Assembly (NCBI GenBank): GCA_964473735.1
Contig: CAYYQD010000001.1
Span: 20,384 to 84,383 of the forward strand
Source of the DNA: JAADCS01 sp964473735
GTDB lineage: Bacteria; Hydrothermota; Hydrothermia; LBFQ01
DNA length: 64,000 bases
Direction of reading: 5' to 3'
Shown here: in pieces, positions 41,624 to 49,378 of the stretch
Layout: every line of letters starts with the position of its first letter
Position numbering within the stretch: the stretch's first letter is position 1
Notes under the pieces: generated by a model
What the model was told of the DNA's origin: nothing
What the model saw: only the letters and a program-made list of their open reading frames with translations
The model's database searches: none
Translations under genes and position numbers: made by a program

Positions 41624-42628
41624 TTAAAACTTCGCCTCCGTATGGAGACTAACCGTGGGAGACGTTCCCTCCCTCCACTTGTAGGATAGGGCAACCCGCA
41701 GGTGCTTTTGGGGACGAGCGGATAGGCCCACGACGGCGAACCTGTCCGTGTAGTCTCCGAGGAGGTCGTACCGCCCGAAGACCCCGAAACTTTCCCCAAA
41801 GGGACGGAGAACGGCGAAGAGGCTACCTCCCTTAGCGTAGGTTCTATAATCTGTCGTGTAGTACGCGTGGGTGAGCATGAGGGTTAGGGGAGATGTCTGC
41901 AGGCTGAGGCCACCGATGTACCGGTCCTTAAACCCCAGCCCCTCGGTCGTGGTGTGAGCGAAGGCGTGTATTCCCAGGAGGTCGTTTAGACCGAACAGGG
42001 CGGTGGGATACAGGGAGATGCGGCCCATGACGTCCTTGTGGGGGTCACTCTCAAGTTCCTTGTAGCCGTTTCCGTTGTATATACCAGCGTTTAGCTCCCA
42101 CGGGAGTACCTTACACCTGTACGTGAAGGAGACGCCCATATCGGCCGTATGTTCCAGCTTGGCGAGGTCGTAGGTGCTCTTCTCAACGAAGCGGTGCCCC
42201 CAGAACCTCTCCTCAAGCCCCGTCCATACGGTCGGAATCACACCGAAGCGTAGGTTGAGGGAACGCTTATCGCTCTCCACGGCCTTCCACTGGACGTACG
42301 CGTGCTTTAGATATACGGTGTAGGCGCTCTTCTTAGCCGTCTCACCTGCGAGGCCGGTGAGTGGGGCGACGTCCGTAGTGAATCGTACGGTCAGGTCCCC
42401 CCGTACGAACTTCAGGATCAGGTACATGCGATCCACGTAGAAGCCGTTTTCGTAGGGGGAGGCCGTGGCTAAGCTGTATCGCAGGTAGGTTTTCCCGCCT
42501 ACCTTGACCTTCCCGGAAGGGCGAGCCTTCCGCCCGTCCATCTTGACGATACGCACCTTCCGTACCTGTACTTTTGAGAAACCGATAGTATCGGAAGCCT
42601 GCGACTGTGCTATCAGAAAGAACAGCAT
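41624..42628 (-). CDS. outer-membrane porin-like barrel, OprP/OprO-like context
   Basis: 334 residues. TAG within the -10 box five codons upstream is in frame, so the leader is truly MLFFLIA then Gln. The rest is alternating strands with Arg, Lys and aromatic residues ('GKTYLRYSLATASPYENGF', 'LNLRFGVIPTVWTGLEERFW', 'HLRVALSYKWREG') and a terminal Phe, as in barrels. 'WTGLEERFWGHRFVEKS' recalls phosphate-selective or general porins. Because pstS follows in the same operon, phosphate diffusion across the outer membrane is the likely role; this is inference from context. Confidence 0.8.
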   Translation of the reverse strand: MLFFLIAQSQASDTIGFSKVQVRKVRIVKMDGRKARPSGKVKVGGKTYLRYSLATASPYENGFYVDRMYLILKFVRGDLTVRFTTDVAPLTGLAGETAKKSAYTVYLKHAYVQWKAVESDKRSLNLRFGVIPTVWTGLEERFWGHRFVEKSTYDLAKLEHTADMGVSFTYRCKVLPWELNAGIYNGNGYKELESDPHKDVMGRISLYPTALFGLNDLLGIHAFAHTTTEGLGFKDRYIGGLSLQTSPLTLMLTHAYYTTDYRTYAKGGSLFAVLRPFGESFGVFGRYDLLGDYTDRFAVVGLSARPQKHLRVALSYKWREGTSPTVSLHTEAKF

Positions 42629-42637
42629 TTTGAAGGT

Positions 42638-42643
42638 ATTCTA
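42638..42643 (-). promoter_or_regulatory. TAGAAT -10 box, 9 nt before porin start
   Basis: Drives the porin-pstS operon; no Pho-box-like repeat recognised. Confidence 0.65.
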
Positions 42644-42699
42644 TAGGTGTAAAGGCTTTAATTGTGGAGTTTAATGTTTCACGCCGTTGTTTCACACTC

Positions 42700-44949
42700 C
42701 TACCTCAACAACCTCTCGCCCGTGTTCTCTATACTCGTCTCCCTCTCCTGCGGTGGCCTGAAGTCCCGGCTGAAGTTGTAGCGCACGGACAGGCTCACGT
42801 TCGGCCAGCTTACGGCGTTGTACTTATGCACGTAGTAATCCTTCCCCTTAACCTCTATCTCGTACCTGTAGAGTCTGAAGGGGTCGCTAAAAGAGAGTAC
42901 CAGGGAAAACCGTTTTATCTGCGTCATGAAGGCTATCTGGGTATAAAGTTCCTGTCCGTACCTTCCCCACACAGCATCGCGGGGGGCCGTGTAATCCATC
43001 CGTACCTGTAGCATGCCTATCAGGGCGGACAGGGTCAGGGAGGCGGAGGTTCCGTACCTGCTTGAGGTCAGGTTTGAGTAGGAGTATGCGGTGTAAAAGG
43101 GCGTGAGGTTAAAGCGCAACATACCCCGCAGCAGTGAGCCTTCAACGTAGAGAGAGCCTCCGAGGTCGTACCCGCTCCCGGCGTTTATGAACCTCTTCAC
43201 GGTTACGGGATAGCCGTCGCCGTAGGGGTGCTCCTCAACGTCAAAGATGTTGTCCCTTTTGGATGCGTAAATCTCCGGGGTTATACTCAGGGGGCCCAAC
43301 GACAGGTCGGCACCCACCTCAAGAGCGTTGGAGTACTCCGGGAGGACCTGCGGATTACCCTCCTGTATTTCCGTCCTTCCCTCTGGAATCTTTACGGGCA
43401 GGAAGTGATCCCCGTAAGGTCTCCACACCCTTCGGGAGATGCTGAAGTAGAGTTCGTTTCTCTTACCGTAAGAGTAGGATAGGTGCAGGGTGGGGAAAGG
43501 TGCGAAGTACCGTACCCTTTCGGCTCTGCCTTCGGGGAGAATTTTGAATACCCTGTCCATGTACTCCAGCCGAAGACCCGCCTTGTAGGACAGCTTTCCT
43601 GAGTTTGAGGCGAGGGTGGTGTATAGGGCGTGGGTCCAGTCCCTACCTTCAAAGGCGAAGTTCCCTAAGTCGGGGAAGGTGGGTGTTGTCACGTCTATGT
43701 TGTACGTGTAGTCGTAGAGGTCTGCCTCCCCCTTATAGCCGGCACTGATGCGGAATCTCCCTATCTTTCTTCTGTAGCGCACTTCCGCGAAGCCGTACAA
43801 TGCTTTTCCCACGGTTTTTGTGTAGATGTGGCCGTCCGGCGCGCTGTCCTCGGTGATGAGGGTAAAGGGGTTGTGGTAGCCGTAGAGGGTGATGGAGAGG
43901 GTGTGGCCCTCGGAGAAGGTGTGGTCGTAGCCAAGGAGGAGGTGGCCGTCGGGGGAGGTTAGCCGAAAGGCACCCATATTCTCGCTCGTATCACCGTTCA
44001 AAACGTACCGGTAGGGGTAGCTGAACGTGGGCTTCCTGTACCTACCTCCCACCTCAAGGTTGACCTCGTCCCTCCCGGTTGGCATGTACCTGAAACCTAC
44101 CTCCCCACCGGTGATGCTGGACGTAATCCTGACGTCGTCAGAGAGGACGATGGCGGTGTCGTTGGTGAATACGGATTTACCGTAGGCTACGGACTTATCC
44201 ACCCATCTCGTCAGGCGTAGCCGTACGTAGGGCTGGAACCTGCCGGTATTAACACCGACCATCGCGTTCAACATCCCCCCGGCGTAGGACGTGGCAGCTC
44301 CCTGTACGTTGAGGCCGTACCCTAAGGCTCTCCTCCGCTTCATTACCACGTTTATTATGGCGTTGCCTTCGGCGTCGTACTCGGCAGACGGGTTGGTTAT
44401 CACCTCTATCCGCTCTATCTGCGAGGCCGGTATGTCCTTTAACGTCAGGTTCGTGGGATGCCCATCAACGAAGAGGACGTACCTGTCGTTTCCCCTGACC
44501 TTCACGTTTCCCTGTGGGTCCACCTGAACGCCGGGAACCCCCCTTAGAACGTCCGCCGCGCTACCCCCCTGGCCAACGATGTCCGCCGACGGGGTTATCA
44601 CCTTGCGGTCTACCTCGTACCTGACCTTCCGAGGGGTGGCCTCCACCACCACCTCCTCCGTCCTTATCGGCTGGGGCTTCAGGCTTATTTCACCTAAGTT
44701 CGTGTCCCCCTTCAGGGTGAAGGGTCCTATCCACTCCTTGCGGTATCCCACGAAGTCCGCCGAGAGTAGATACTCCCCGGGCCTGACCTTCTTCAGGGCA
44801 AAGGTGCCCTTCTCGTCCGTGTAGGTGCCGGTTATCCTGGAGGTATCTTTAGCATCGTACAGTATCACCACGGCGTAGGCCATGGGTCTTCCGCTCTCGC
44901 TGTCAATTACCTTGCCGGAGATCGTAAGTCCTACGATAACGCTTATCAT
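42700..44949 (-). CDS. TonB-dependent receptor with carboxypeptidase-regulatory N-domain
   Basis: 749 residues. A TGA two codons upstream fixes the start, giving the leader MISVIVG. It begins with a CarboxypepD_reg-like domain ('ISGKVIDSESGRPMAYA', 'YTDEKGTFALKKVRPGEYLL'), then the plug ('ADVLRGVPGVQVDPQGNV', 'IERIEVITNPSAEYDAEG') and a barrel of the OMP_b-brl_3 type. Ligand not known; such receptors take up peptides, siderophores or glycans using TonB. AAGGAGG is 7 nt before the ATG, unlike most leading genes here, and a leader of about 200 nt with strong stems precedes it, so it may be regulated at the RNA level. Confidence 0.92.
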   Translation of the reverse strand: MISVIVGLTISGKVIDSESGRPMAYAVVILYDAKDTSRITGTYTDEKGTFALKKVRPGEYLLSADFVGYRKEWIGPFTLKGDTNLGEISLKPQPIRTEEVVVEATPRKVRYEVDRKVITPSADIVGQGGSAADVLRGVPGVQVDPQGNVKVRGNDRYVLFVDGHPTNLTLKDIPASQIERIEVITNPSAEYDAEGNAIINVVMKRRRALGYGLNVQGAATSYAGGMLNAMVGVNTGRFQPYVRLRLTRWVDKSVAYGKSVFTNDTAIVLSDDVRITSSITGGEVGFRYMPTGRDEVNLEVGGRYRKPTFSYPYRYVLNGDTSENMGAFRLTSPDGHLLLGYDHTFSEGHTLSITLYGYHNPFTLITEDSAPDGHIYTKTVGKALYGFAEVRYRRKIGRFRISAGYKGEADLYDYTYNIDVTTPTFPDLGNFAFEGRDWTHALYTTLASNSGKLSYKAGLRLEYMDRVFKILPEGRAERVRYFAPFPTLHLSYSYGKRNELYFSISRRVWRPYGDHFLPVKIPEGRTEIQEGNPQVLPEYSNALEVGADLSLGPLSITPEIYASKRDNIFDVEEHPYGDGYPVTVKRFINAGSGYDLGGSLYVEGSLLRGMLRFNLTPFYTAYSYSNLTSSRYGTSASLTLSALIGMLQVRMDYTAPRDAVWGRYGQELYTQIAFMTQIKRFSLVLSFSDPFRLYRYEIEVKGKDYYVHKYNAVSWPNVSLSVRYNFSRDFRPPQERETSIENTGERLLR

Positions 44950-45195
44950 GTCTCAACCTCCTTCTATCTTCCGCATGCTGGAGCCATAGCGACCCCGCAG
45001 ACCTTATGCGGGAGATCTCCAGAGAATAGAAATCTTAAGAGGGGGATCAGGCAGACAGGGAAACTTTCGCCAGCAGTCTGGCGAAAGACCGTAGTATTCC
45101 CGGGCCCTTACCTCCGGCAGAAGGTTTTTCCTCCGGATTGAGGTATCATTCAGCGTGTGGCTCGGAACCTTAAAAGGGATACTACAGTACCGCCT
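44950..45195 (-). promoter_or_regulatory. structured leader of the TonB receptor gene, candidate riboswitch
   Basis: On the minus strand, a perfect 10-bp hairpin (45064-45087, loop 4) is followed by a two-layer stem: outer CTGGAG/CTCCAG (45022-45017 with 44983-44978) and inner CCCGCA/TGCGGG (45012-45007 with 44999-44994). The Shine-Dalgarno lies about 20 nt further. No match to cobalamin, TPP, SAM, Moco or c-di-GMP consensus boxes was seen. The extent of the transcript is not known. Confidence 0.5.
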
Positions 45196-45201
45196 TAAAA
45201 T
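45196..45201 (+). promoter_or_regulatory. TAAAAT -10 box, 6 nt before DUF192 GTG start
   Basis: Hexamer followed by AAAGAG and GTG. Confidence 0.6.
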
Positions 45202-45207
45202 AAAGAG

Positions 45208-45567
45208 GTGTTTCTCTTACCGCTGTGCGTGGGTGCTGGAACGTTGAAGGTTGAGGTGGCGGACGACCCCTACGAGCGCGCCCGTGGGCTGATGTACCGG
45301 CACCACCTTCCCGAGGACAGGGGGATGCTCTTTATCTTCCCCTACCCGCAGAGGCTCTCCTTCTGGATGAAGAACACGTACGTACCCCTCAGCATCGCGT
45401 ACGTGGGGAGCGACTGGGTGATAAAGGAGATATACGACATGGAGCCTCTGGACGAGAAGCCGGTAGTGTCCAGACACGCCGTCCAGTACGCCCTTGAGGT
45501 CAATCGGGGATGGTTCAGGAGGCACGGCGTAAAGGTGGGAGACACCGTAAGGTTCCCATGTAGATAG
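45208..45567 (+). CDS. DUF192 family exported protein
   Basis: 119 residues from GTG 45208; an in-frame TAA four codons upstream excludes a longer form. Leader MFLLPLCVGA is short and uncharged. The domain shows the family blocks 'ARGLMYRHHLPEDRGMLFIFP', 'LSFWMKNTYVPLSIAYVG' and 'VQYALEVNRGWFRRHGVKVGD'. DUF192 proteins are small beta-rich periplasmic or extracellular proteins without a settled role. der follows after 25 nt but has its own TAAAAT box. Confidence 0.9.
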   Translation: MFLLPLCVGAGTLKVEVADDPYERARGLMYRHHLPEDRGMLFIFPYPQRLSFWMKNTYVPLSIAYVGSDWVIKEIYDMEPLDEKPVVSRHAVQYALEVNRGWFRRHGVKVGDTVRFPCR

Positions 45568-45577
45568 ACCTCCGGTT

Positions 45578-45583
45578 TAAAAT
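45578..45583 (+). promoter_or_regulatory. TAAAAT -10 box, 9 nt before der start
   Basis: Leaderless-type spacing. Confidence 0.6.
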
Positions 45584-45592
45584 CAACGGCTT

Positions 45593-46909
45593 ATGGAAGA
45601 CGTGAAGGGTGAGGAGAAGGTGAGCAGGAAAGAGAATCCACGCTATGCCAGAGAGCCCAAAAAGGTCCTGCTGGTCGGCAGGGTGAACGTGGGTAAATCA
45701 ACACTGTTCAACCGTTTAATCGGGAAACCTCTGGCCATAACCTCCGAGGTGCCCGGAACTACACGGGACGTGATATACAAACCCGTAGAGTGGGGTGGGA
45801 GGATGTTCCTTTTAGCCGACAGCGGTGGGGCGGGGGCCGGAGATAAGCTGGCCAACTACGTATGGGACAGGGTTAGGGAGGCCATAAAAGAGGCCGACCT
45901 CGTCCTTCTGATGGTGGACGTCAAGAGCGGTATCCTCCCCTTAGACGAGGAGCTGGCCCGTATGATAAAGAGGGCCGGGAAGAGGGCCTTCGTGGTCGTG
46001 AATAAGATAGACGCCACGAGCAAGGCTGTAGCCACACCGGAGGAGTTCTACAAGCTCGGGTTTGAGGAGATATTCCCCATATCCGCCGCCCACGGTTGGG
46101 GGGTCGGGGACCTGTTAGACGCTATAGTTGAGGACGTACCTCCGGAGTCCGTCAAGCACTTCAAGAGGGACAAGGTCAGGGTGGCCATACTTGGACGCCC
46201 AAACGCCGGAAAGTCCTCAATCCTGAACTACTTCGCCGGTAGGCCCATAGCCATAGTATCGCCGACGGCCGGGACCACGAGGGACGCCGTGGACGTTGAA
46301 CTTGAGGATATGATAATCGTGGATACGGCGGGTATAACCCGCAAGTTCAAGGACGACCTATCTTACTACGCGTACGTCAGGTCAAAGAGGTCCCTCCGCT
46401 ACGCAGAGGTAGGTCTGGTCGTCATAGACGCCGAGGTGGGGGTACATCATTTAGACAAGAAGATAGTGAGTATGGTGGTGGAGGAGGGGAGGGGACTGGT
46501 GATAGCCCTGAACAAAATAGACGTACTAACGAAGAAGGAGAAGAAGGAGTTCTTCGCCCACGTTGAGGAGGAGCTGAAGTCCGTCTGGTGGGCCCCCAAG
46601 GTTCCCGTATCCGCCCTGACTGGAGAGGGAATGGACTACCTGCGGAGTGTCCTGAAAGGGGCGAGGTCGGGGATATTCAAGCGTATATCCAAGAGGGACG
46701 CCAGAAAACTTATAGACGAGCTCATGCGCCGCAACCTTCCCCCCGCCAAGATATACGACTTCTACCAGATAAGGAACCTGCCTCCCACCTTCCTGATAAA
46801 GGCGAGGGGGAAGATACCGGACTTCTACCTGCGGTACATAGAGAACGCCCTGAGGGAGAGGTGGGGCTTCTTCGCCGCCCCCATAAAGTTCGTCGTTGAT
46901 GTTGAGTGA
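45593..46909 (+). CDS. der: ribosome biogenesis GTPase Der (EngA)
   Basis: 438 residues with two tandem GTPase domains and a C-terminal KH-like domain, the layout of Der only. G1 motifs 'VGRVNVGKSTLFNRL' (about 23) and 'LGRPNAGKSSILNYF' (about 200); switch blocks 'VPGTTRDV' and 'TAGTTRDAVDVE'; G3 'LADSGG' (usual DTGG) and 'DTAGI'; G4 'VNKID' and 'LNKIDV'. The first G3 has Ser instead of Thr, a mild change. It acts in 50S subunit assembly. The C-terminal block 'RNLPPTFLIKARG' is conserved. Confidence 0.97.
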   Translation: MEDVKGEEKVSRKENPRYAREPKKVLLVGRVNVGKSTLFNRLIGKPLAITSEVPGTTRDVIYKPVEWGGRMFLLADSGGAGAGDKLANYVWDRVREAIKEADLVLLMVDVKSGILPLDEELARMIKRAGKRAFVVVNKIDATSKAVATPEEFYKLGFEEIFPISAAHGWGVGDLLDAIVEDVPPESVKHFKRDKVRVAILGRPNAGKSSILNYFAGRPIAIVSPTAGTTRDAVDVELEDMIIVDTAGITRKFKDDLSYYAYVRSKRSLRYAEVGLVVIDAEVGVHHLDKKIVSMVVEEGRGLVIALNKIDVLTKKEKKEFFAHVEEELKSVWWAPKVPVSALTGEGMDYLRSVLKGARSGIFKRISKRDARKLIDELMRRNLPPAKIYDFYQIRNLPPTFLIKARGKIPDFYLRYIENALRERWGFFAAPIKFVVDVE

Positions 46910-46921
46910 CCTTAGTCTCCC

Positions 46922-48025
46922 GTGAAGGTCTGCCTCCTATCCTACTTCTTCCCACCTAACAACTCCTCCGGTTCCCAGAGATGGAGCAAGCTGGTCAAGT
47001 GCCTCCACCGTTCCGGGTACGACGTCTGCGTTATAGCCAACGTCGGCGACTCCTTCGGAGGGGAGGACCCGGAGAGGGGGGTTGAGATGAACGGGTACGC
47101 GCGGGTATATCGTATCTTCCACAGGGTCCCCCACCGTCCACCCCTTATGGCGGAGAGCTTACTGAAGGAGGCTTTAAAGTTCTTCGTGGTTCCTGACTCC
47201 CGCCTCCCTTTCTTCGTTCGGAACCTGCGCAGGATAGAGAGGATAGTGGAGATGGAGAGGCCCGACGTACTGATAGCCACGGCCCCACCCTTCTCGGCCC
47301 TTCTGCTCGCACGCTTCCTATCCGTTAGGACGGGGGTACCCTTCGTGGCGGACCTCAGGGATCCGTGGTTGAACGACCCCCAGAGGCCCAACCGATGGGC
47401 CAAGTACCTGCTGGAGAGGTGGGCCCTATCGGGTGCCAGAGCCGTGATGGTCGTGAACGACAGGGAGATATACCGGGAGGCGGAGAGGTTTAACCGCAGG
47501 GTGTTCTTGCTTGAGCACGCCTACGACCCCGAGGACTACGCTCTGGAGCCCGTACCCCACCCCGGTGAGGTGTGGGTCTCCCACATAGGTTCCCTCTTCT
47601 CGGAACCGCAGAGGAAACTCTTAGAGGGGGTACGAAGGGCCCTACCCGATGGGTTCCGTCTCCGGCTCTTCGGTCCGGGAGCGGACAGGGTACTAAACCG
47701 CAGGGAGGCCTTTCGGGAGATGGTTTCCGCGGACGTCCTGCTCGTGGTGATCCTCTCCAGGAGGAAGGAGAACAGGGCCTCCTCCGTGAAGTTCTACGAC
47801 TACTTGGGGGCGGGGAAGCCCATCGTGGTCGTGTCGGAGAACCCCTTTCTAATAGGGAGGGCTAAGATGTTGGGACTGGAGGTGGCTCCGCCCGGCGTGG
47901 AGGAGGTGGTCGGTGCTGTAGTAAGAGCCCACAGGAAAAACCGGACCCCTAACAGGAAGCGCTACGAGTACAGGCTTGACGTGGCCTGCTGTAAGCTCAA
48001 GGGGATTTTGAGGTCCGTCCTCTAA
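46922..48025 (+). CDS. glycosyltransferase family 4-like protein
   Basis: 367 residues from GTG 46922, 12 nt after der. The N-terminal 'VCLLSYFFPPNNSSGSQRWSKL' (in blocks) is the loop typical of GT4 acceptor domains. 'FVADLRDPWLNDP' and the C-terminal 'SSVKFYDYLGAGKPIVVVSENP' (E/K-x-x-x-Y-L-A-x-G-K-P type) support GT-B fold sugar transfer from a nucleotide sugar. Likely makes envelope or capsule glycans in the cytoplasm; donor and acceptor unknown. Confidence 0.88.
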   Translation: MKVCLLSYFFPPNNSSGSQRWSKLVKCLHRSGYDVCVIANVGDSFGGEDPERGVEMNGYARVYRIFHRVPHRPPLMAESLLKEALKFFVVPDSRLPFFVRNLRRIERIVEMERPDVLIATAPPFSALLLARFLSVRTGVPFVADLRDPWLNDPQRPNRWAKYLLERWALSGARAVMVVNDREIYREAERFNRRVFLLEHAYDPEDYALEPVPHPGEVWVSHIGSLFSEPQRKLLEGVRRALPDGFRLRLFGPGADRVLNRREAFREMVSADVLLVVILSRRKENRASSVKFYDYLGAGKPIVVVSENPFLIGRAKMLGLEVAPPGVEEVVGAVVRAHRKNRTPNRKRYEYRLDVACCKLKGILRSVL

Positions 48026-48366
48026 CACTCGCAGCTGCGGAGGACCATGAGGTCCACGTCCTTCGGGACGATGGAGGTGTCGGCCCCGGCACACACTACT
48101 ATGATGCGGGTTAGTATCCTGACGCCCTCAACGTCAAACTTCTTCGTGTGCCTCTCCAGCTCCTCAAGGTGTTCCGGCGTAATCTTACACTCCGCCACCA
48201 CCTCTACCACCACCTTATCAACGTGGGTTTTCTTACGTCGTTCAACGATAAAGTCGGGGTTGTCCGCCCTCTCTTTGTCCAGCTTACGGATTATCCACCC
48301 GTCCTCGTAGGGAAACCTCTTGCGCAGGTTCGCCTTCACGTAGGGGTACATATCAACGGCTCTCAT
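48022..48366 (-). CDS. small PD-(D/E)XK-like protein
   Basis: 114 residues from ATG 48366, 10 nt after TATAAT; the longer frame to 48618 crosses sppA and is rejected. 'NPDFIVERRKK' followed after some 10 residues by 'VVVEVVAECK' gives the D-(x)n-E-x-K layout of restriction-like nucleases, and the rest ('EHLEELERHTKKFD', 'TRIIVVCAGADTSIV') fits a compact alpha/beta core. No partner or target is evident. It overlaps the glycosyltransferase 3' end by 4 nt. Catalytic activity is inference. Confidence 0.65.
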   Translation of the reverse strand: MRAVDMYPYVKANLRKRFPYEDGWIIRKLDKERADNPDFIVERRKKTHVDKVVVEVVAECKITPEHLEELERHTKKFDVEGVRILTRIIVVCAGADTSIVPKDVDLMVLRSCEC

Positions 48367-48376
48367 AAAGGCGGGT

Positions 48377-48382
48377 ATTATA
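48377..48382 (-). promoter_or_regulatory. TATAAT -10 box, 10 nt before start at 48366
   Basis: Supports ATG 48366 as the true start. Confidence 0.65.
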
Positions 48383-48428
48383 CTGGTGTCGGGTACCCGT
48401 TCGGTGCGCGTTGGCCCTATCTCCCGAC

Positions 48429-49289
48429 CTAAAAGTGGGCCTTGGGTATTAGCCAGTCCTCTACCATCTCGTGGAGGGTGGAGGTTTCCCCGAAGATGCT
48501 CTTCAGAATGGAGGTCTTCTTCGGACGCTTTATGAAGCGCACCTTCTTTATCCCCGCCATCTTCTTGAGCACCTCTATGGCGTCGTACTTGGTTCCTAAG
48601 GTATCCACTAAGCCCCACTCAAGGGCCTGGGCCGCCGTCATCACCCTGCCGTCGGCTATGGGAAGGAGGTCCTCGGGCTTTTTGCCCCTACTCTCGGCCA
48701 CCCTGTTCAGGAAGACCTTCCAGATCTCCTTTGCCAGCTCCGTTAAGAGGACGCTGTCCTCTTCCGTCCTCTTCCGGAAAGGCTGGGTCAGGTCCTTGTT
48801 CTTCCCCGACTTGTATATGTCCCACGACACCCCCATCTTCCTGGACAGCTCCGTGACCTCGGGAAGGATTATTATGGCACCTATAGAGGCCGTCAGGGCG
48901 GCGGGGTTGGCCACTATCTTATCGGCGGCGGAGGCTATGTAATAACCCCCGGATGCCCCAACGGAATGGATGTATGCTACGACCTTCTTTCCCCTCCTCT
49001 CGGCGTATTTCAGGACCTGATACATCGCTTCGCTGCTGGCGGCACTACCCCCGGGGCTGTTTATATAGACGAATACCCCCTTTATGCGGTTTAACCTGTC
49101 CCCTTTGAGCCTGTCATAGACCCAGTCCGTCAGCTCGGGGATCTTCTTATCGTCTATGTTGCCGTCAATCTCAACGTACAGGACGTTTCCCGTGTAGAGT
49201 ACCTGACTCTTTACGAGGACCCTGACAACCAACAGTACCCCCGTCAGTAAGGCGAAGAAGATGAACAACCACAGCCACACGCTCCTCAT
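48429..49289 (-). CDS. sppA: signal peptide peptidase SppA-type S49 protease
   Basis: 286 residues with one N-terminal membrane anchor (about 4-26). The S49 core contains 'VFVYINSPGGSAASSEAMYQ', the nucleophile Ser in 'HSVGASGGYYIASAADKI' and the candidate general base Lys in 'IYKSGKNKDL'. It degrades leftover signal peptides in the membrane. Length matches single-domain SppA of Gram-positive type. TAGAAT lies 7 nt before the ATG. Given the very short export leaders in this genome, its substrates may be unusually small. Confidence 0.93.
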   Translation of the reverse strand: MRSVWLWLFIFFALLTGVLLVVRVLVKSQVLYTGNVLYVEIDGNIDDKKIPELTDWVYDRLKGDRLNRIKGVFVYINSPGGSAASSEAMYQVLKYAERRGKKVVAYIHSVGASGGYYIASAADKIVANPAALTASIGAIIILPEVTELSRKMGVSWDIYKSGKNKDLTQPFRKRTEEDSVLLTELAKEIWKVFLNRVAESRGKKPEDLLPIADGRVMTAAQALEWGLVDTLGTKYDAIEVLKKMAGIKKVRFIKRPKKTSILKSIFGETSTLHEMVEDWLIPKAHF

Positions 49290-49296
49290 AGCCCCT

Positions 49297-49302
49297 ATTC
49301 TA
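49297..49302 (-). promoter_or_regulatory. TAGAAT -10 box, 7 nt before sppA start
   Basis: Divergent partner of the box at 49364. Confidence 0.65.
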
Positions 49303-49363
49303 CGGTCGCCCCGGTGCCACTTCGTGGGGTGCCTATGTTTTCGGACGCATCCACTTTCGGGAG

Positions 49364-49369
49364 TATAAT
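49364..49369 (+). promoter_or_regulatory. TATAAT -10 box, 9 nt before start at 49379
   Basis: Drives the three-gene operon 49379-53158. Confidence 0.65.
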
Positions 49370-49378
49370 AACATCGTT

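Noticed and set aside
45141..45152. GGTATCATTC as an inverted half-copy of the repeat
   Set aside because: Single short near-match without the rest of the core.
44950..45195. Cobalamin, TPP, SAM, Moco or c-di-GMP riboswitch identity for the leader
   Set aside because: Consensus core boxes of these classes could not be found by eye; only generic stems are supported.
48367..48618. Long minus-strand frame extending the small nuclease-like protein
   Set aside because: The extension lies inside sppA in another frame and has random-looking composition; TATAAT at 48377 supports ATG 48366.
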